The translations under genes and the position numbers were made by a program. Positions 7,574 to 16,481 of a DNA stretch of 64,000 nt are shown piece by piece (position 1 is the first letter of the stretch; every line of letters begins with the position of its first letter). The stretch is from Kaistia adipata DSM 17808 (GTDB lineage Bacteria > Pseudomonadota > Alphaproteobacteria > Rhizobiales > Kaistiaceae). The stretch covers positions 1 through 64,000 of the forward strand of contig NZ_AUHO01000007.1 in NCBI RefSeq assembly GCF_000423225.1, given 5' to 3'. The notes beneath the pieces are model-generated. The model was given only the letters and a program-made list of their open reading frames with translations, was not told the origin of the DNA and searched no databases.

Positions 7574-8557
7574 ATGCGGCGCACTAACCATCGAAACCTC
7601 GTGAATGGCGGTATCCTGTCTGGCAGGATACCGCTCATTTCCCTTGTTCAGTTCATCGCCGTCGCCGAGCATCTGAATTTTCGGCATGCGGCCAAGGCAC
7701 TCGGCGTCAGCCAGTCGAGCGTCAGCGCGCGTGTGAAAGCGCTGGAGGATAACCTTGGTATCCTGCTGTTTGAGCGCCATGCGCGGGGCGTTCGGCTAAC
7801 AGACGCAGGCAGGCACTTCATGGAGCGTGTCACGGCGGGTGTCGATCAACTCGATCACGCGGTGAAGACCGCCGGCATGACAGCTCAAGGAGAATGTGGC
7901 CGGCTTCGCATCGGCATCCATGCCTTGATCCCACGCAGCTTTCTCACGGAGCTGATCCGTCATTATCGGGAAGCCCATACCGGCATTGAGGTCGAGATAA
8001 CCGAAGGCACGGCCCGCGATGCGGTGATGCAGCTTCGTGCTGACCAGCTCGACGTGGCGTTCGTCGCGGGCAAGCCCGAGATGCCCGACTGCCATACCCG
8101 ACCGATCTGGACCGAACCGCTGGTGGTGGTGCTATCGGATGGGCATCGCCTCGCCGGGCAGTCCGCAATCACTTGGTCCGATCTGGTCGGCGAGACTTTC
8201 ATTGTTCGCTATGGTGGCACCGGCCCGCAGGTCCATGACCATATCGTGCTGCGCCTTGCCGGGCGTTGGCCCGCACCGTCGATCCTGCGCTTTGATGTGG
8301 GGCGCGGCACGCTGCTATCTATGGTCGGACAAGGCTTCGGCATCACTATCGTCGGCGAGGCCACGTCATTATTGCCGACGACCGGCATCGTCTTCCTGCC
8401 CTTCCTCGATGAACCGGAGCCGGTTGCCTTTACAGCCGTCTGGTCGCCGTTCAATCGCAGCTCCGCACTGAAAAATCTACTCAACCTCGCAGGCAAAATG
8501 AAGCGTGACGGCGATTCGCCCAATCGTTTCCTCGATGGCACTCGACCGGCACGATAA
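7574..8557 (+). CDS. LysR-family regulator, copy 2 (downstream of floR)
   Basis: A 327-aa LysR-type regulator with an HTH in NFRHAAKALGVSQSSVSARVKALE and a full effector domain. It begins 27 bases after floR and probably shares its transcript. Nearly every block of the effector domain, such as RYGGTGPQVHDHIVLRL and RFDVGRGTLLSMVGQGFGI, is identical to copy 1 at 5054, making the two genes direct repeats of about 0.9 kb around floR. Divergence at many third positions shows this is not a fresh duplication. It is the copy that corresponds to the LysR gene usually found after floR. Confidence 0.88.
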   Translation: MRRTNHRNLVNGGILSGRIPLISLVQFIAVAEHLNFRHAAKALGVSQSSVSARVKALEDNLGILLFERHARGVRLTDAGRHFMERVTAGVDQLDHAVKTAGMTAQGECGRLRIGIHALIPRSFLTELIRHYREAHTGIEVEITEGTARDAVMQLRADQLDVAFVAGKPEMPDCHTRPIWTEPLVVVLSDGHRLAGQSAITWSDLVGETFIVRYGGTGPQVHDHIVLRLAGRWPAPSILRFDVGRGTLLSMVGQGFGITIVGEATSLLPTTGIVFLPFLDEPEPVAFTAVWSPFNRSSALKNLLNLAGKMKRDGDSPNRFLDGTRPAR

Positions 8558-8570
8558 CGGCAAAGGCGAC

Positions 8571-8588
8571 CCGTCCTATTTGCCGCCG
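8571..8588 (+). promoter_or_regulatory. Shared motif upstream of traG
   Basis: CCGTCCTATTTGCCGCCG lies about 100 bases before traG. Nearly the same string, CCATCCTATTTACCGCCG, stands upstream of trbB at 11178, and its counterpart stands upstream of trbB in element B (61858-61875, minus strand). The recurrence before separate transfer transcription units suggests a common operator or promoter element. Confidence 0.4.
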
Positions 8589-8688
8589 ATAGTATCCAGC
8601 AGCCCTCCGGCATCCTCTTTCCTGTTGCCCGTCCCGATTTTGCCTACTCTCTGATCGGCTCCGTCTTTTTTTGCCGACTGGAGCCTGT

Positions 8689-10677
8689 ATGCGCGGAGGC
8701 CGAATCCTTTGGGGGCAGATTGGTGCCGTCTTCACCATCGTTCTGGTGATGGTGTGGGCAGCGACGCAATGGACGGCGTTCCGCCTCGGCTTCCAGCCGC
8801 AGCTTGGAGCACCATGGTTCGAGCTGGCGGGCCTGCCGGTCTATTATCCGCCCGCCTTCTTCTGGTGGTGGTTTTCGTTCGACGCCTACGCGCCCGCGAT
8901 CTTCGTCGAGGGCGGCATCATCGCGGTATCGGGCGGCTTCCTCGCCATCGCCGCCGCCATCTTCATGTCGATCATCCGGGCGCGGGAGGCGCGCAACGTC
9001 GCCACCTACGGATCGGCGCGATGGGCTGAGGACCGGGAAATCCGTGCGGCCGGATTGCTCGGCCCCGATGGCGTCTTGCTCGGCCGATACGACCGGGACT
9101 ATCTGCGCCATGACGGTCCCGAGCATGTCCTATGCTTTGCCCCGACGCGTAGCGGCAAAGGCGTCGGGCTGGTGGTGCCGACGCTGCTGACATGGCCGGC
9201 ATCCGCCATCGTTCACGACATAAAAGGCGAGAACTGGACGCTGACAGCGGGCTTCCGCGCGAAGCATGGCCGCGTGCTGCTGTTCGATCCGACCAACGCC
9301 AGATCGTCGGCCTACAACCCGCTGCTGGAGGTCCGGCAAGGGGAATGGGAAGTCCGCGACGTGCAGAATATCGCGGATATTCTGGTCGATCCCGAAGGCA
9401 GTCTCGACAAGCGCAACCATTGGGAAAAGACCAGCCATAGCTTGCTGGTCGGCGCGATCCTGCATGTTCTCTATGCGGAGAAGGACAAGACCTTGGCGGG
9501 CGTCGCCAACTTCCTGTCCGATCCCCGCCGCCCGGTCGAGGCAACCTTGCGCGCGATGATGGACACGCCGCATCTCGGCGAAGCAGGCGCTCATCCCGTC
9601 ATCGCGTCGTCCGCCCGCGAACTGTTGAACAAATCCGAGAACGAGCGGTCGGGCGTGCTCTCCACCGCCATGTCGTTTCTCGGCCTCTACCGCGATCCCG
9701 TGGTGGCGCGGGTGACGGCGCGGTGCGACTGGCGCATTGCCGACCTGGTCGGCAGCCGCCAGCCCGTCACGCTCTATCTGGTCGTGCCGCCATCCGACAT
9801 AAACCGCACCAAGCCGCTCATTCGCCTGATCCTCAACCAGATCGGCAGGCGGTTGACCGAGGAACTGACCACCTCCGGCAAGCGCCATCGGCTGCTGTTG
9901 ATGCTGGACGAGTTTCCGGCGCTCGGCCGGCTCGACTTCTTTGAATCGGCGCTCGCCTTCATGGCGGGGTATGGAATCAAAGGCTTCCTGATCGCGCAGA
10001 GCCTCAACCAGATCGAGCGCGCCTATGGCCCGAACAACGCGATCCTCGACAACTGCCATGTGCGCGTCAGCTTCGCCACGAACGACGAAAGGACGGCCAA
10101 GCGGGTGAGCGACGCACTCGGCACCGCGACCGAACTGCGCGACTCCACCAACTACGCCGGGCACAGATTGGCCCCGTGGCTTGGGCATCTCATGGTTTCA
10201 CGGCAGGAGACGGCCCGCCCGCTACTCACGCCGGGCGAAATCATGCAGCTTCCGCCCACCGATGAAATCGTGATGGTCGCGGGCACACCGCCGATCCGCG
10301 CGACCAAGGCCCGCTATTTCGAGGACGCGCGGTTGCAGGAACGCATCCTGACCCCGCCCGATCTGGTCGCCGCTCCGCTGGCGCCCAGTCCATCCGCCGA
10401 TGATTGGTCCGGCCGTGTGGTCGCGGCGGAAAGCCATTCCGCGACCGACGCCGCACACGGGGCCGAGGGCGATCCGGCCAATGCTGGCATCCGCCGCGAG
10501 CCGGAGCTGCCTGAGCATGAGGAAATCGTCGCCCCGCCGCCATCACCCGAACAGGAGTTCGAGTTTGTGGACGACGAGCCGGACGTTGACGCGGCCAAGG
10601 CCCGCGCCATGCGCCAACGTATGAGGATGGTCGCGCGGCAGGTCGCATTGAACCCCGATGACGGAATCGACCTTTGA
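8689..10677 (+). CDS. traG: TraG/VirD4-type coupling protein
   Basis: A 662-aa membrane-anchored ATPase that would link the relaxosome to the type IV secretion channel. Two or three N-terminal membrane segments (to about residue 100) are followed by the motor domain with Walker A in APTRSGKGVGLVVP and Walker B in LLMLDEFPALG, plus the YGIKGFLIAQSLNQI segment typical of TraG. The C-terminal tail is acidic and Pro-rich. The ATG at 8689 follows a GGAG site and is preferred to the TTG at 8671. The CopG-like gene follows 10 bases later. Element B has the matching C-terminal part at the right edge of the window. Confidence 0.93.
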   Translation: MRGGRILWGQIGAVFTIVLVMVWAATQWTAFRLGFQPQLGAPWFELAGLPVYYPPAFFWWWFSFDAYAPAIFVEGGIIAVSGGFLAIAAAIFMSIIRAREARNVATYGSARWAEDREIRAAGLLGPDGVLLGRYDRDYLRHDGPEHVLCFAPTRSGKGVGLVVPTLLTWPASAIVHDIKGENWTLTAGFRAKHGRVLLFDPTNARSSAYNPLLEVRQGEWEVRDVQNIADILVDPEGSLDKRNHWEKTSHSLLVGAILHVLYAEKDKTLAGVANFLSDPRRPVEATLRAMMDTPHLGEAGAHPVIASSARELLNKSENERSGVLSTAMSFLGLYRDPVVARVTARCDWRIADLVGSRQPVTLYLVVPPSDINRTKPLIRLILNQIGRRLTEELTTSGKRHRLLLMLDEFPALGRLDFFESALAFMAGYGIKGFLIAQSLNQIERAYGPNNAILDNCHVRVSFATNDERTAKRVSDALGTATELRDSTNYAGHRLAPWLGHLMVSRQETARPLLTPGEIMQLPPTDEIVMVAGTPPIRATKARYFEDARLQERILTPPDLVAAPLAPSPSADDWSGRVVAAESHSATDAAHGAEGDPANAGIRREPELPEHEEIVAPPPSPEQEFEFVDDEPDVDAAKARAMRQRMRMVARQVALNPDDGIDL

Positions 10678-10687
10678 GGACACGACC

Positions 10688-11167
10688 ATGGCAACCAGAA
10701 CCCGCCTGAATCTCTATTTCGACCCCGCGCTCATTCCGCAGATCGAAGCGATGGCGCTGCGCCGCTCGGTGGCGCTGCGCCGTAATGTCTCAAAATCCGC
10801 CATCGTGGAGGCGGCGGTCATATCTTACCTGTCCGGCGATGCCGACGACCAGCTTGAAGCCGCCATGTCGCGCCGCATGGACAAGCTCGGCCGCCAGATC
10901 GACACGCTCGACCTGGATCTCGCCGTCCTCGGCGAGACGGTCGCGCAGTTCATCCATTTCTGGATGACCATCACACCGCCGCTTACGGGAGCCGCACAAT
11001 CCGCTGCCCGAGCGAAAGGCGCGGAGCGGTTCGAGGGCTTCATGCAAAATCTCGGCCGGCGTCTGGCGACGGGCGACAGGTTCCTCAAGGAGCTGTCGCG
11101 TGACCTCGACTCACTTCCCGACGATCAGTTGCCGGACGAGTCCGAGAGCAACGGCGATCAAGAATGA
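10688..11167 (+). CDS. CopG/ribbon-helix-helix-type conjugal regulator
   Basis: A 159-aa protein with an N-terminal ribbon-helix-helix-like segment (TRTRLNLYFDPALIPQIEAMALRR, then SKSAIVEAAV) and a helical C-terminal half containing FIHFWMTITPPL. It sits between traG and trbB in both elements and is generally annotated as a CopG-type regulator in such ICEs. A role in controlling transfer genes is inferred from the fold and position. The C-terminus here (KELSRDLDSLPDDQ...) matches the isolated gene fragment left at 61886-62008 in element B, whereas the intact element B copy has a different tail. Confidence 0.8.
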   Translation: MATRTRLNLYFDPALIPQIEAMALRRSVALRRNVSKSAIVEAAVISYLSGDADDQLEAAMSRRMDKLGRQIDTLDLDLAVLGETVAQFIHFWMTITPPLTGAAQSAARAKGAERFEGFMQNLGRRLATGDRFLKELSRDLDSLPDDQLPDESESNGDQE

Positions 11168-11177
11168 GTATTCGGAC

Positions 11178-11195
11178 CCATCCTATTTACCGCCG
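11178..11195 (+). promoter_or_regulatory. Shared motif upstream of trbB
   Basis: CCATCCTATTTACCGCCG, nearly identical to the motif before traG, is followed by further CCGCCG repeats and lies about 135 bases before the trbB ATG. Part of the 146-base gap between the CopG-like gene and trbB, it probably contains the trb operon promoter. Element B conserves it at 61858-61875. Confidence 0.4.
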
Positions 11196-11313
11196 TTCGC
11201 CGCCGATCACCGCCGCCTCATAGATACTTGTTGAACCGGCCGCATTTCGGTCTCTCTTAATCGACCCCGATCTGGGGATTGCCTGTCGCGCCCCATGAAG
11301 AAACGGGGCCGAC

Positions 11314-12309
11314 ATGACCACCAACCACCAAAAACCGGAATCCATCGCGCGCGGCGCGCGCATGTTGCGCACCGCGCTCGGCCCCGCCATTGCCCGGCTG
11401 CTCGAAGACCCGGCCGTCGTCGAGGTGATGCTGAACCCGGATGGTCGCCTTTGGGTGGACCGGCTATCCGAAGGGCTTTCCGACACGGGCGAGCGACTGT
11501 CCGCCGCCGATGGCGAACGCATCGTTCGGCTAGTCGCGCATCATGTCGGCGCGGAGGTTCATGCCCGCAGCCCCCGCGTCTCGGCCGAACTGCCCGAGAG
11601 CGGGGAGCGGTTTGAAGGGCTATTGCCGCCCGTGGTCGCTGCCCCGACCTTCGCCATCCGCAAGCCCGCCGTCGCGGTGTTCACGCTCGACGACTATGTG
11701 GCGGCGGGCATCATGTCCACCGATCAGGCGGAAACGCTGCGCGAAGCCGTCGCATCCCGCGCCAATATCTTGGTAGCGGGCGGCACCAGCACCGGCAAAA
11801 CCACGCTGACCAATGCGCTGCTCGCCGAGGTGGCGAAGACGGCGGATCGCGTCGTCATCATCGAGGACACGCGCGAGCTGCAATGCGCCGCGCCCAACCT
11901 TGTCGCCATGCGGACGAAAGACGGCGTGGCGACGCTTTCCGATCTGGTCCGGTCCTCGCTGCGCCTGCGCCCCGACCGCATCCCTATCGGCGAGGTGCGC
12001 GGATCGGAAGCCCTCGACCTGCTCAAAGCATGGGGCACGGGCCATCCGGGCGGGATCGGCACCATTCATGCAGGCACCGGCATCGGCGCGCTGCGCCGCC
12101 TTGAACAGCTCATCCAAGAGGCTGTCGTCACCGTCCCGCGCGCCCTGATCGCCGAGACAATCGACCTCGTTGCCGTCCTTTCCGGGCGCGGTTCCGCGCG
12201 CCGGCTGGCCGAACTCGCCCGCGTCGAAGGGCTGGGACCGGACGGCGACTACCGCATCACGCATCCCATCCCTTTGGCAATCCCCACCAGCACAGGAGAA
12301 TCTTCATGA
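11314..12309 (+). CDS. trbB: TrbB, VirB11-type secretion ATPase
   Basis: A 331-aa cytoplasmic hexameric ATPase powering conjugative pilus assembly and substrate transfer. Walker A is [14 protein letters not shown] (about residue 155); the Asp box lies in [12 protein letters not shown], and the His box in [12 protein letters not shown]. It is the first gene of a tightly packed trb operon, and its stop overlaps the trbC start by four bases. The ATG at 11314 follows GGGGCCGAC with a modest ribosome site. It is nearly identical to the element B copy. Confidence 0.95.
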   Translation: MTTNHQKPESIARGARMLRTALGPAIARLLEDPAVVEVMLNPDGRLWVDRLSEGLSDTGERLSAADGERIVRLVAHHVGAEVHARSPRVSAELPESGERFEGLLPPVVAAPTFAIRKPAVAVFTLDDYVAAGIMSTDQAETLREAVASRANILVAGGTSTGKTTLTNALLAEVAKTADRVVIIEDTRELQCAAPNLVAMRTKDGVATLSDLVRSSLRLRPDRIPIGEVRGSEALDLLKAWGTGHPGGIGTIHAGTGIGALRRLEQLIQEAVVTVPRALIAETIDLVAVLSGRGSARRLAELARVEGLGPDGDYRITHPIPLAIPTSTGESS

Positions 12310-12638
12310 TCCGCACGATTTCGCGCGGCTATCGCTTCGCCGCGACCGCCGCATCCACCCTTGTCATCAGCTTCATGCTCGCCCCGGCCGCCCATGCGTC
12401 CGGTTCGTCGATGCCGTGGGAAGCACCGCTCCAAAGCATCCTCCAGTCCATCGAAGGGCCGGTCGCCAAGATCATCGCCGTCATCATCATCATCGTGACC
12501 GGCCTGACTTTGGCCTTCGGCGATACGGGCGGCGGCTTTCGCAAGCTGATCCAGATCGTGTTCGGCCTGTCCATCGCCTTCGCGGCGTCGAGCTTCTTCC
12601 TGTCGTTCTTCTCGTTCGGCGGCGGGGCGCTCATCTGA
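12306..12638 (+). CDS. trbC: TrbC, VirB2-type pilin precursor
   Basis: A 110-aa pilin precursor. The long signal region ends at PAAHASGSSMPWE, followed by two hydrophobic helices (KIIAVIIIIVTGLTLAFGD and the segment LIQIVFGLSIAFAASSFFLSF). It forms the conjugative pilus after processing and, in IncP systems, cyclisation. It overlaps trbB by four bases and shares one base with trbD, so it is translationally coupled on both sides. Length and topology are usual for TrbC. Confidence 0.93.
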   Translation: MIRTISRGYRFAATAASTLVISFMLAPAAHASGSSMPWEAPLQSILQSIEGPVAKIIAVIIIIVTGLTLAFGDTGGGFRKLIQIVFGLSIAFAASSFFLSFFSFGGGALI

Positions 12639-12919
12639 TGGCGGGCGGCCTCGAACAGCTCGACGCGGTGCCGGGGTTCACGGTCCCGGTCCATCGGGCG
12701 CTGACCGAGCATATTTTGCTCGGCGGCGCACCGCGCTCCATCGCGATTCTGAACGGCACGCTGGCCGGGGCCGTGGGCCTCGGCCTGCGCCTCTGGCTGG
12801 TCGGCATCGCCATCTGGGCCATCGGTCATTTCGCGGCCGTGTGGGCGGCAAAGCGCGATCCCCTCTTTGTCGAGGTCGGGCGGCGGCATCTGCGCATCCC
12901 CGGCCATCTGGCGGTGTGA
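12638..12919 (+). CDS. trbD: TrbD, VirB3-type inner membrane protein
   Basis: A 93-aa protein with a short N-terminal stretch (AVPGFTVPVHRALTEHILLGG) and two adjacent hydrophobic segments, the VirB3/TrbD layout. It supports pilus assembly together with the TrbE ATPase. Its ATG shares its first base with the trbC stop codon. The trbE start follows 13 bases downstream. Confidence 0.92.
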   Translation: MAGGLEQLDAVPGFTVPVHRALTEHILLGGAPRSIAILNGTLAGAVGLGLRLWLVGIAIWAIGHFAAVWAAKRDPLFVEVGRRHLRIPGHLAV

Positions 12920-12932
12920 GGGAGGCGCGTCG

Positions 12933-15425
12933 ATGATGAACCTTGCCGAATACCGCAGCACCGCCACCCGACTCGCCGACTATCTGCCATGGGCGGCACT
13001 GGTCGGCTCCGGCGTCGTCTTGAACAAGGATGGGAGTTTTCAGAGGACCGCGAAGTTTCGCGGCCCCGATCTGGATTCCGCCGTCGCGGCCGAGCTGGTC
13101 GCCGTCGCCGGCCGCATCAACAACGCCGTGCGCCGTCTCGGCTCCGGCTGGAGCATCTTCGTCGAGGCACAGCGCAGCGAGGCGGCGACCTATCCCGATA
13201 GTCGCTTTCCCGATGCCGCGTCGGCGCTGGTCGATGCGGAACGGAAGGCTGGTTTCGAGGAAGCGGACGCGCATTTCGTGTCCGGCTACTTCCTCACCTT
13301 CCTCTGGCTGCCCCCGGCCGAGGAAGCCGCCCGCACTGAGGCATGGCTCTATGAGGGCCGCGAGAAAACCGGCGTGGACCCGTGGGAGCTGATGCGCGGC
13401 TTCATCGACCGCACCGACCGCGTGCTGGCGCTGCTCGACGGCTTCATGCCCGAGTGCCGTTGGATGGATGACGGCGCAACGCTGACCTACCTCCATTCCA
13501 CCATCTCAACCAACCGCCATCGCGTGCGCGTGCCCGAGGTGCCGATGCACCTCGACGCGCTGCTCGCCGACCAGCCGTTGACTGGCGGGCTGGAGCCGCG
13601 CCTTGGCGACACACATCTGCGCGTCCTGACCATCGTGGGATTCCCGACCGCAACGATGCCGGGCCTGCTCGACGAGATGAACCGGCTGCCGTTCCCCTAC
13701 AGGTGGGGCACGCGCGCGATCCTGCTCGACAAGACCGATGCGACCCGGTTGCTGACCCGCATCCGTCGCCAATGGTTCGCTAAGCGCAAGAGCATCGCGG
13801 CGATCTTGAAAGAGGTGATGACCAACGAGGCGTCCGCCCTTGTGGACACCGACGCGGCGAACAAGGCGCTCGACGCCGACATGGCGTTGCAGGAGCTTGG
13901 GGCAGACGTGGCGGGCATGGCCTACGTCACGGCGACCGTCACCGTATGGGATGCCGACCCGCGCGTGGCGCAAGAGAAGCTGCGCCTGGTCGAGAAGATC
14001 GTTCAGGGCCGTGACTTCACCGTCATGCCCGAGAGCGTCAACGCGGTTGACGCATGGCTCGGCAGTCTGCCCGGACACGCCTACGCCAATGTCCGCCAGC
14101 CGCCCATCAGCACTTTGAATCTCGCCCACATGATCCCGCTTTCAGCGGTGTGGGCGGGGCCGGAACGGGACGAGCATTTCGGTGCACCCCCTTTGCTCTT
14201 TGGAAAGACTGAAGGCTCAACCCCGTTCCGGCTAAGTCTCCATGTCGGCGACGTAGGACACACCCTTGTCGTTGGCCCGACCGGCGCGGGCAAATCCGTG
14301 CTGCTGGCGCTCATGGCCTTGCAGTTCCGGCGCTATGCGGGATCGCAGGTTTTCGCCTTCGACTTCGGCGGCAGCATCCGCGCCGCCGCGCTCGCCATGG
14401 GCGGGGATTGGCACGATTTGGGCGGTGGCCTCACGGAAGGAGATGAGGCGTCCGTTTCGCTCCAGCCACTTGCCCGCATCCACGACACCTATGAACGCGC
14501 ATGGGCGGCGGACTGGATTGCGGCCATCCTCATGCGCGAGGGGCTGGCGATCACGCCCGAGGTCAAGGAACACCTTTGGACGGCGCTGACTTCGCTCGCT
14601 TCCGCGCCGGTCGAGGAACGGACCATCACCGGCCTTGCGGTGCTGTTGCAATCCAACGATCTGAAACAGGCGCTCCGTCCGTTCTGCGTCGGCGGTGCCT
14701 ATGGCCGGCTGCTCGACGCCGAGACAGAGCATTTGGGATCGGCGGACGTGCAAGCCTTCGAGATCGAGGGCCTTGTCGGGACCGGCGCGGCCCCTGCCGT
14801 GCTTGCTTATCTGTTCCATCGTATCGGCGACCGGCTCGATGGCCGCCCCACGCTGCTCATCATAGATGAAGGCTGGCTTGCGCTGGACGACGAGGGTTTC
14901 GCCGGCCAGCTCCGTGAGTGGCTGAAAACGCTGCGCAAGAAGAACGCCAGCGTCATCTTCGCCACACAAAGCCTGTCCGACATTGACGGCAGCAACATCG
15001 CGCCCGCGATTATCGAGAGCTGCCCGACGCGACTCTTGCTGCCGAACGAGCGCGCCATCGAGCCGCAGATCACGGCCATCTATCGCCGCTTCGGCCTCAA
15101 TGACAGGCAGATCGAAATCCTCGCACGGGCCACGCCCAAGCGGGATTATTACTGCCAGTCACGGCGCGGCAATCGCCTGTTCGAGCTTGGCCTGTCCGAA
15201 GTCGGCCTCGCCCTCTGCGCCGCATCCGCCAAATCCGACCAGACCCTCATTGCGCAGATCGTCGCCGAACGCGGCCGCGACGGCTTCCTCGCCGCATGGC
15301 TGCGCGAGCGCGGCGTCGATTGGGCGGCCGACCTGATCCCGAACCTCACCAATCTTGCCGACCGGCCGGAATCCGCCGCGCCGGCCCCGCTCGATAGCCA
15401 CCCCACACAGGAGATTCTTCCATGA
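12933..15425 (+). CDS. trbE: TrbE, VirB4-type secretion ATPase
   Basis: An 830-aa inner-membrane-associated ATPase, the largest energising subunit of the mating channel. The N-terminal CagE/TrbE/VirB domain is followed by the ATPase with Walker A GPTGAGKSVLLALM (about residue 450) and Walker B LLIIDEGWLALDD; the FATQSLSDI motif follows. The start at MMNLAEYRSTATR is set by a GGAGG site and by the identical length of the element B protein; the frame extends upstream into trbD only as a shadow. The stop overlaps trbJ by four bases. Confidence 0.95.
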   Translation: MMNLAEYRSTATRLADYLPWAALVGSGVVLNKDGSFQRTAKFRGPDLDSAVAAELVAVAGRINNAVRRLGSGWSIFVEAQRSEAATYPDSRFPDAASALVDAERKAGFEEADAHFVSGYFLTFLWLPPAEEAARTEAWLYEGREKTGVDPWELMRGFIDRTDRVLALLDGFMPECRWMDDGATLTYLHSTISTNRHRVRVPEVPMHLDALLADQPLTGGLEPRLGDTHLRVLTIVGFPTATMPGLLDEMNRLPFPYRWGTRAILLDKTDATRLLTRIRRQWFAKRKSIAAILKEVMTNEASALVDTDAANKALDADMALQELGADVAGMAYVTATVTVWDADPRVAQEKLRLVEKIVQGRDFTVMPESVNAVDAWLGSLPGHAYANVRQPPISTLNLAHMIPLSAVWAGPERDEHFGAPPLLFGKTEGSTPFRLSLHVGDVGHTLVVGPTGAGKSVLLALMALQFRRYAGSQVFAFDFGGSIRAAALAMGGDWHDLGGGLTEGDEASVSLQPLARIHDTYERAWAADWIAAILMREGLAITPEVKEHLWTALTSLASAPVEERTITGLAVLLQSNDLKQALRPFCVGGAYGRLLDAETEHLGSADVQAFEIEGLVGTGAAPAVLAYLFHRIGDRLDGRPTLLIIDEGWLALDDEGFAGQLREWLKTLRKKNASVIFATQSLSDIDGSNIAPAIIESCPTRLLLPNERAIEPQITAIYRRFGLNDRQIEILARATPKRDYYCQSRRGNRLFELGLSEVGLALCAASAKSDQTLIAQIVAERGRDGFLAAWLRERGVDWAADLIPNLTNLADRPESAAPAPLDSHPTQEILP

Positions 15426-16198
15426 CCTATCCCAAGATCGTTGGGGCCTCGGCCCTCGCGCTGGCGCTCGCCATGCCCGTCGCGCTTTCGCCCATGCTGG
15501 CAAGCCCGGCCCATGCACAATTCGGCTTCGGCCGGATCGTCTATGACCCGACCAACTATGCGCAAAACCTGCTTACCGCCGCGCGCACGCTGGAGCAGAT
15601 CAACAACCAGATTCAGAGCCTCCAGAACGAGGCGCAGATGCTCATCAATCAGGCCCGCAATCTGGCGAGCCTGCCATATTCCTCGCTCCAGCAGCTCCAG
15701 CAGAGCGTCCAGCGCACGCAGCAGCTTCTCGGGCAGGCACAGAACATCGCCTTCGAGGTCGGCCAGATCGACCAAGCGTTCCAGAAGCAATATGGCAATG
15801 TCTCGCTTTCGGCGACCGACGCCCAGCTTGTCGCCGATGCGCGCAGCCGGTGGGAGAACACGGTCGGCAGCTTGCAGGACGCCATGCGCGTGCAGGCGGG
15901 AGCGGTCGGCAATATCGACAGCAACCGCGCCGAAATGGCCGCGCTGGTCGGCCAGAGCCAAGGCGCGACCGGCGCGCTGCAAGCCACGCAGGCCGGCAAC
16001 CAGCTTCTCGCCCTCCAGTCGCAGCAGCTTTCCGACCTGATCGCGGTCATCTCGGCCAATGGCCGGGCCGACGCGCTGACCGAGGCCGAGCGCGCGACCG
16101 CTGCTGAACAGGGCCGCATCCAGCGCGAGCGGTTCCTGACACCCGGCACCGGCTACCTGCCGGGCAACGCGCAGATGTTCAACAACGGCAACAACTGA
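15422..16198 (+). CDS. trbJ: TrbJ, VirB5-type pilus-associated protein
   Basis: A 258-aa secreted protein with a clear signal peptide (cleavage near AHAQFGFG) and long Gln/Ala-rich helices (INNQIQSLQNEAQMLINQA and further), typical of TrbJ. It is thought to act at the pilus tip or in surface contacts. It overlaps trbE by four bases and is followed 14 bases later by the trbK-like gene. Confidence 0.93.
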   Translation: MTYPKIVGASALALALAMPVALSPMLASPAHAQFGFGRIVYDPTNYAQNLLTAARTLEQINNQIQSLQNEAQMLINQARNLASLPYSSLQQLQQSVQRTQQLLGQAQNIAFEVGQIDQAFQKQYGNVSLSATDAQLVADARSRWENTVGSLQDAMRVQAGAVGNIDSNRAEMAALVGQSQGATGALQATQAGNQLLALQSQQLSDLIAVISANGRADALTEAERATAAEQGRIQRERFLTPGTGYLPGNAQMFNNGNN

Positions 16199-16212
16199 CC
16201 GGGAGGCTCGCC

Positions 16213-16479
16213 ATGGACGGCAAGATGCTGGCCCGGCTCGGGGCCGTGGTGTTCGTTGCGATTGCCTTGACAGTGACCGCAATCGACATGGCGCGGAAGG
16301 ATGAACCTTCCGCGCCGCTCCCGGCCTCGGCCCTCCAGCCGCCGCCCGATCCCCTGCGCGCCAGCCTGCGCCGTTGCCAGCAGCTCGGCGAGGCCGCCGC
16401 AAGCGATGCCGACTGCCTCGCCGCTTGGGCTGAATCCCGCGACCGCTTCCTCGGCCGTGACCGCAGCGAGGCGCGCTGA
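16213..16479 (+). CDS. TrbK-like small exclusion-type protein
   Basis: An 88-aa protein with one N-terminal hydrophobic segment (LGAVVFVAIALTVTAI), then a Pro-rich linker and a C-terminal piece with two Cys (RRCQQL, DADCLAAW) and a WAESRDRFLG end. It occupies the position of trbK between trbJ and trbL and resembles the alternative TrbK family annotated in alphaproteobacterial ICEs. Entry exclusion is inferred only from position. Element B has a close copy. Confidence 0.75.
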   Translation: MDGKMLARLGAVVFVAIALTVTAIDMARKDEPSAPLPASALQPPPDPLRASLRRCQQLGEAAASDADCLAAWAESRDRFLGRDRSEAR

Positions 16480-16481
16480 CC

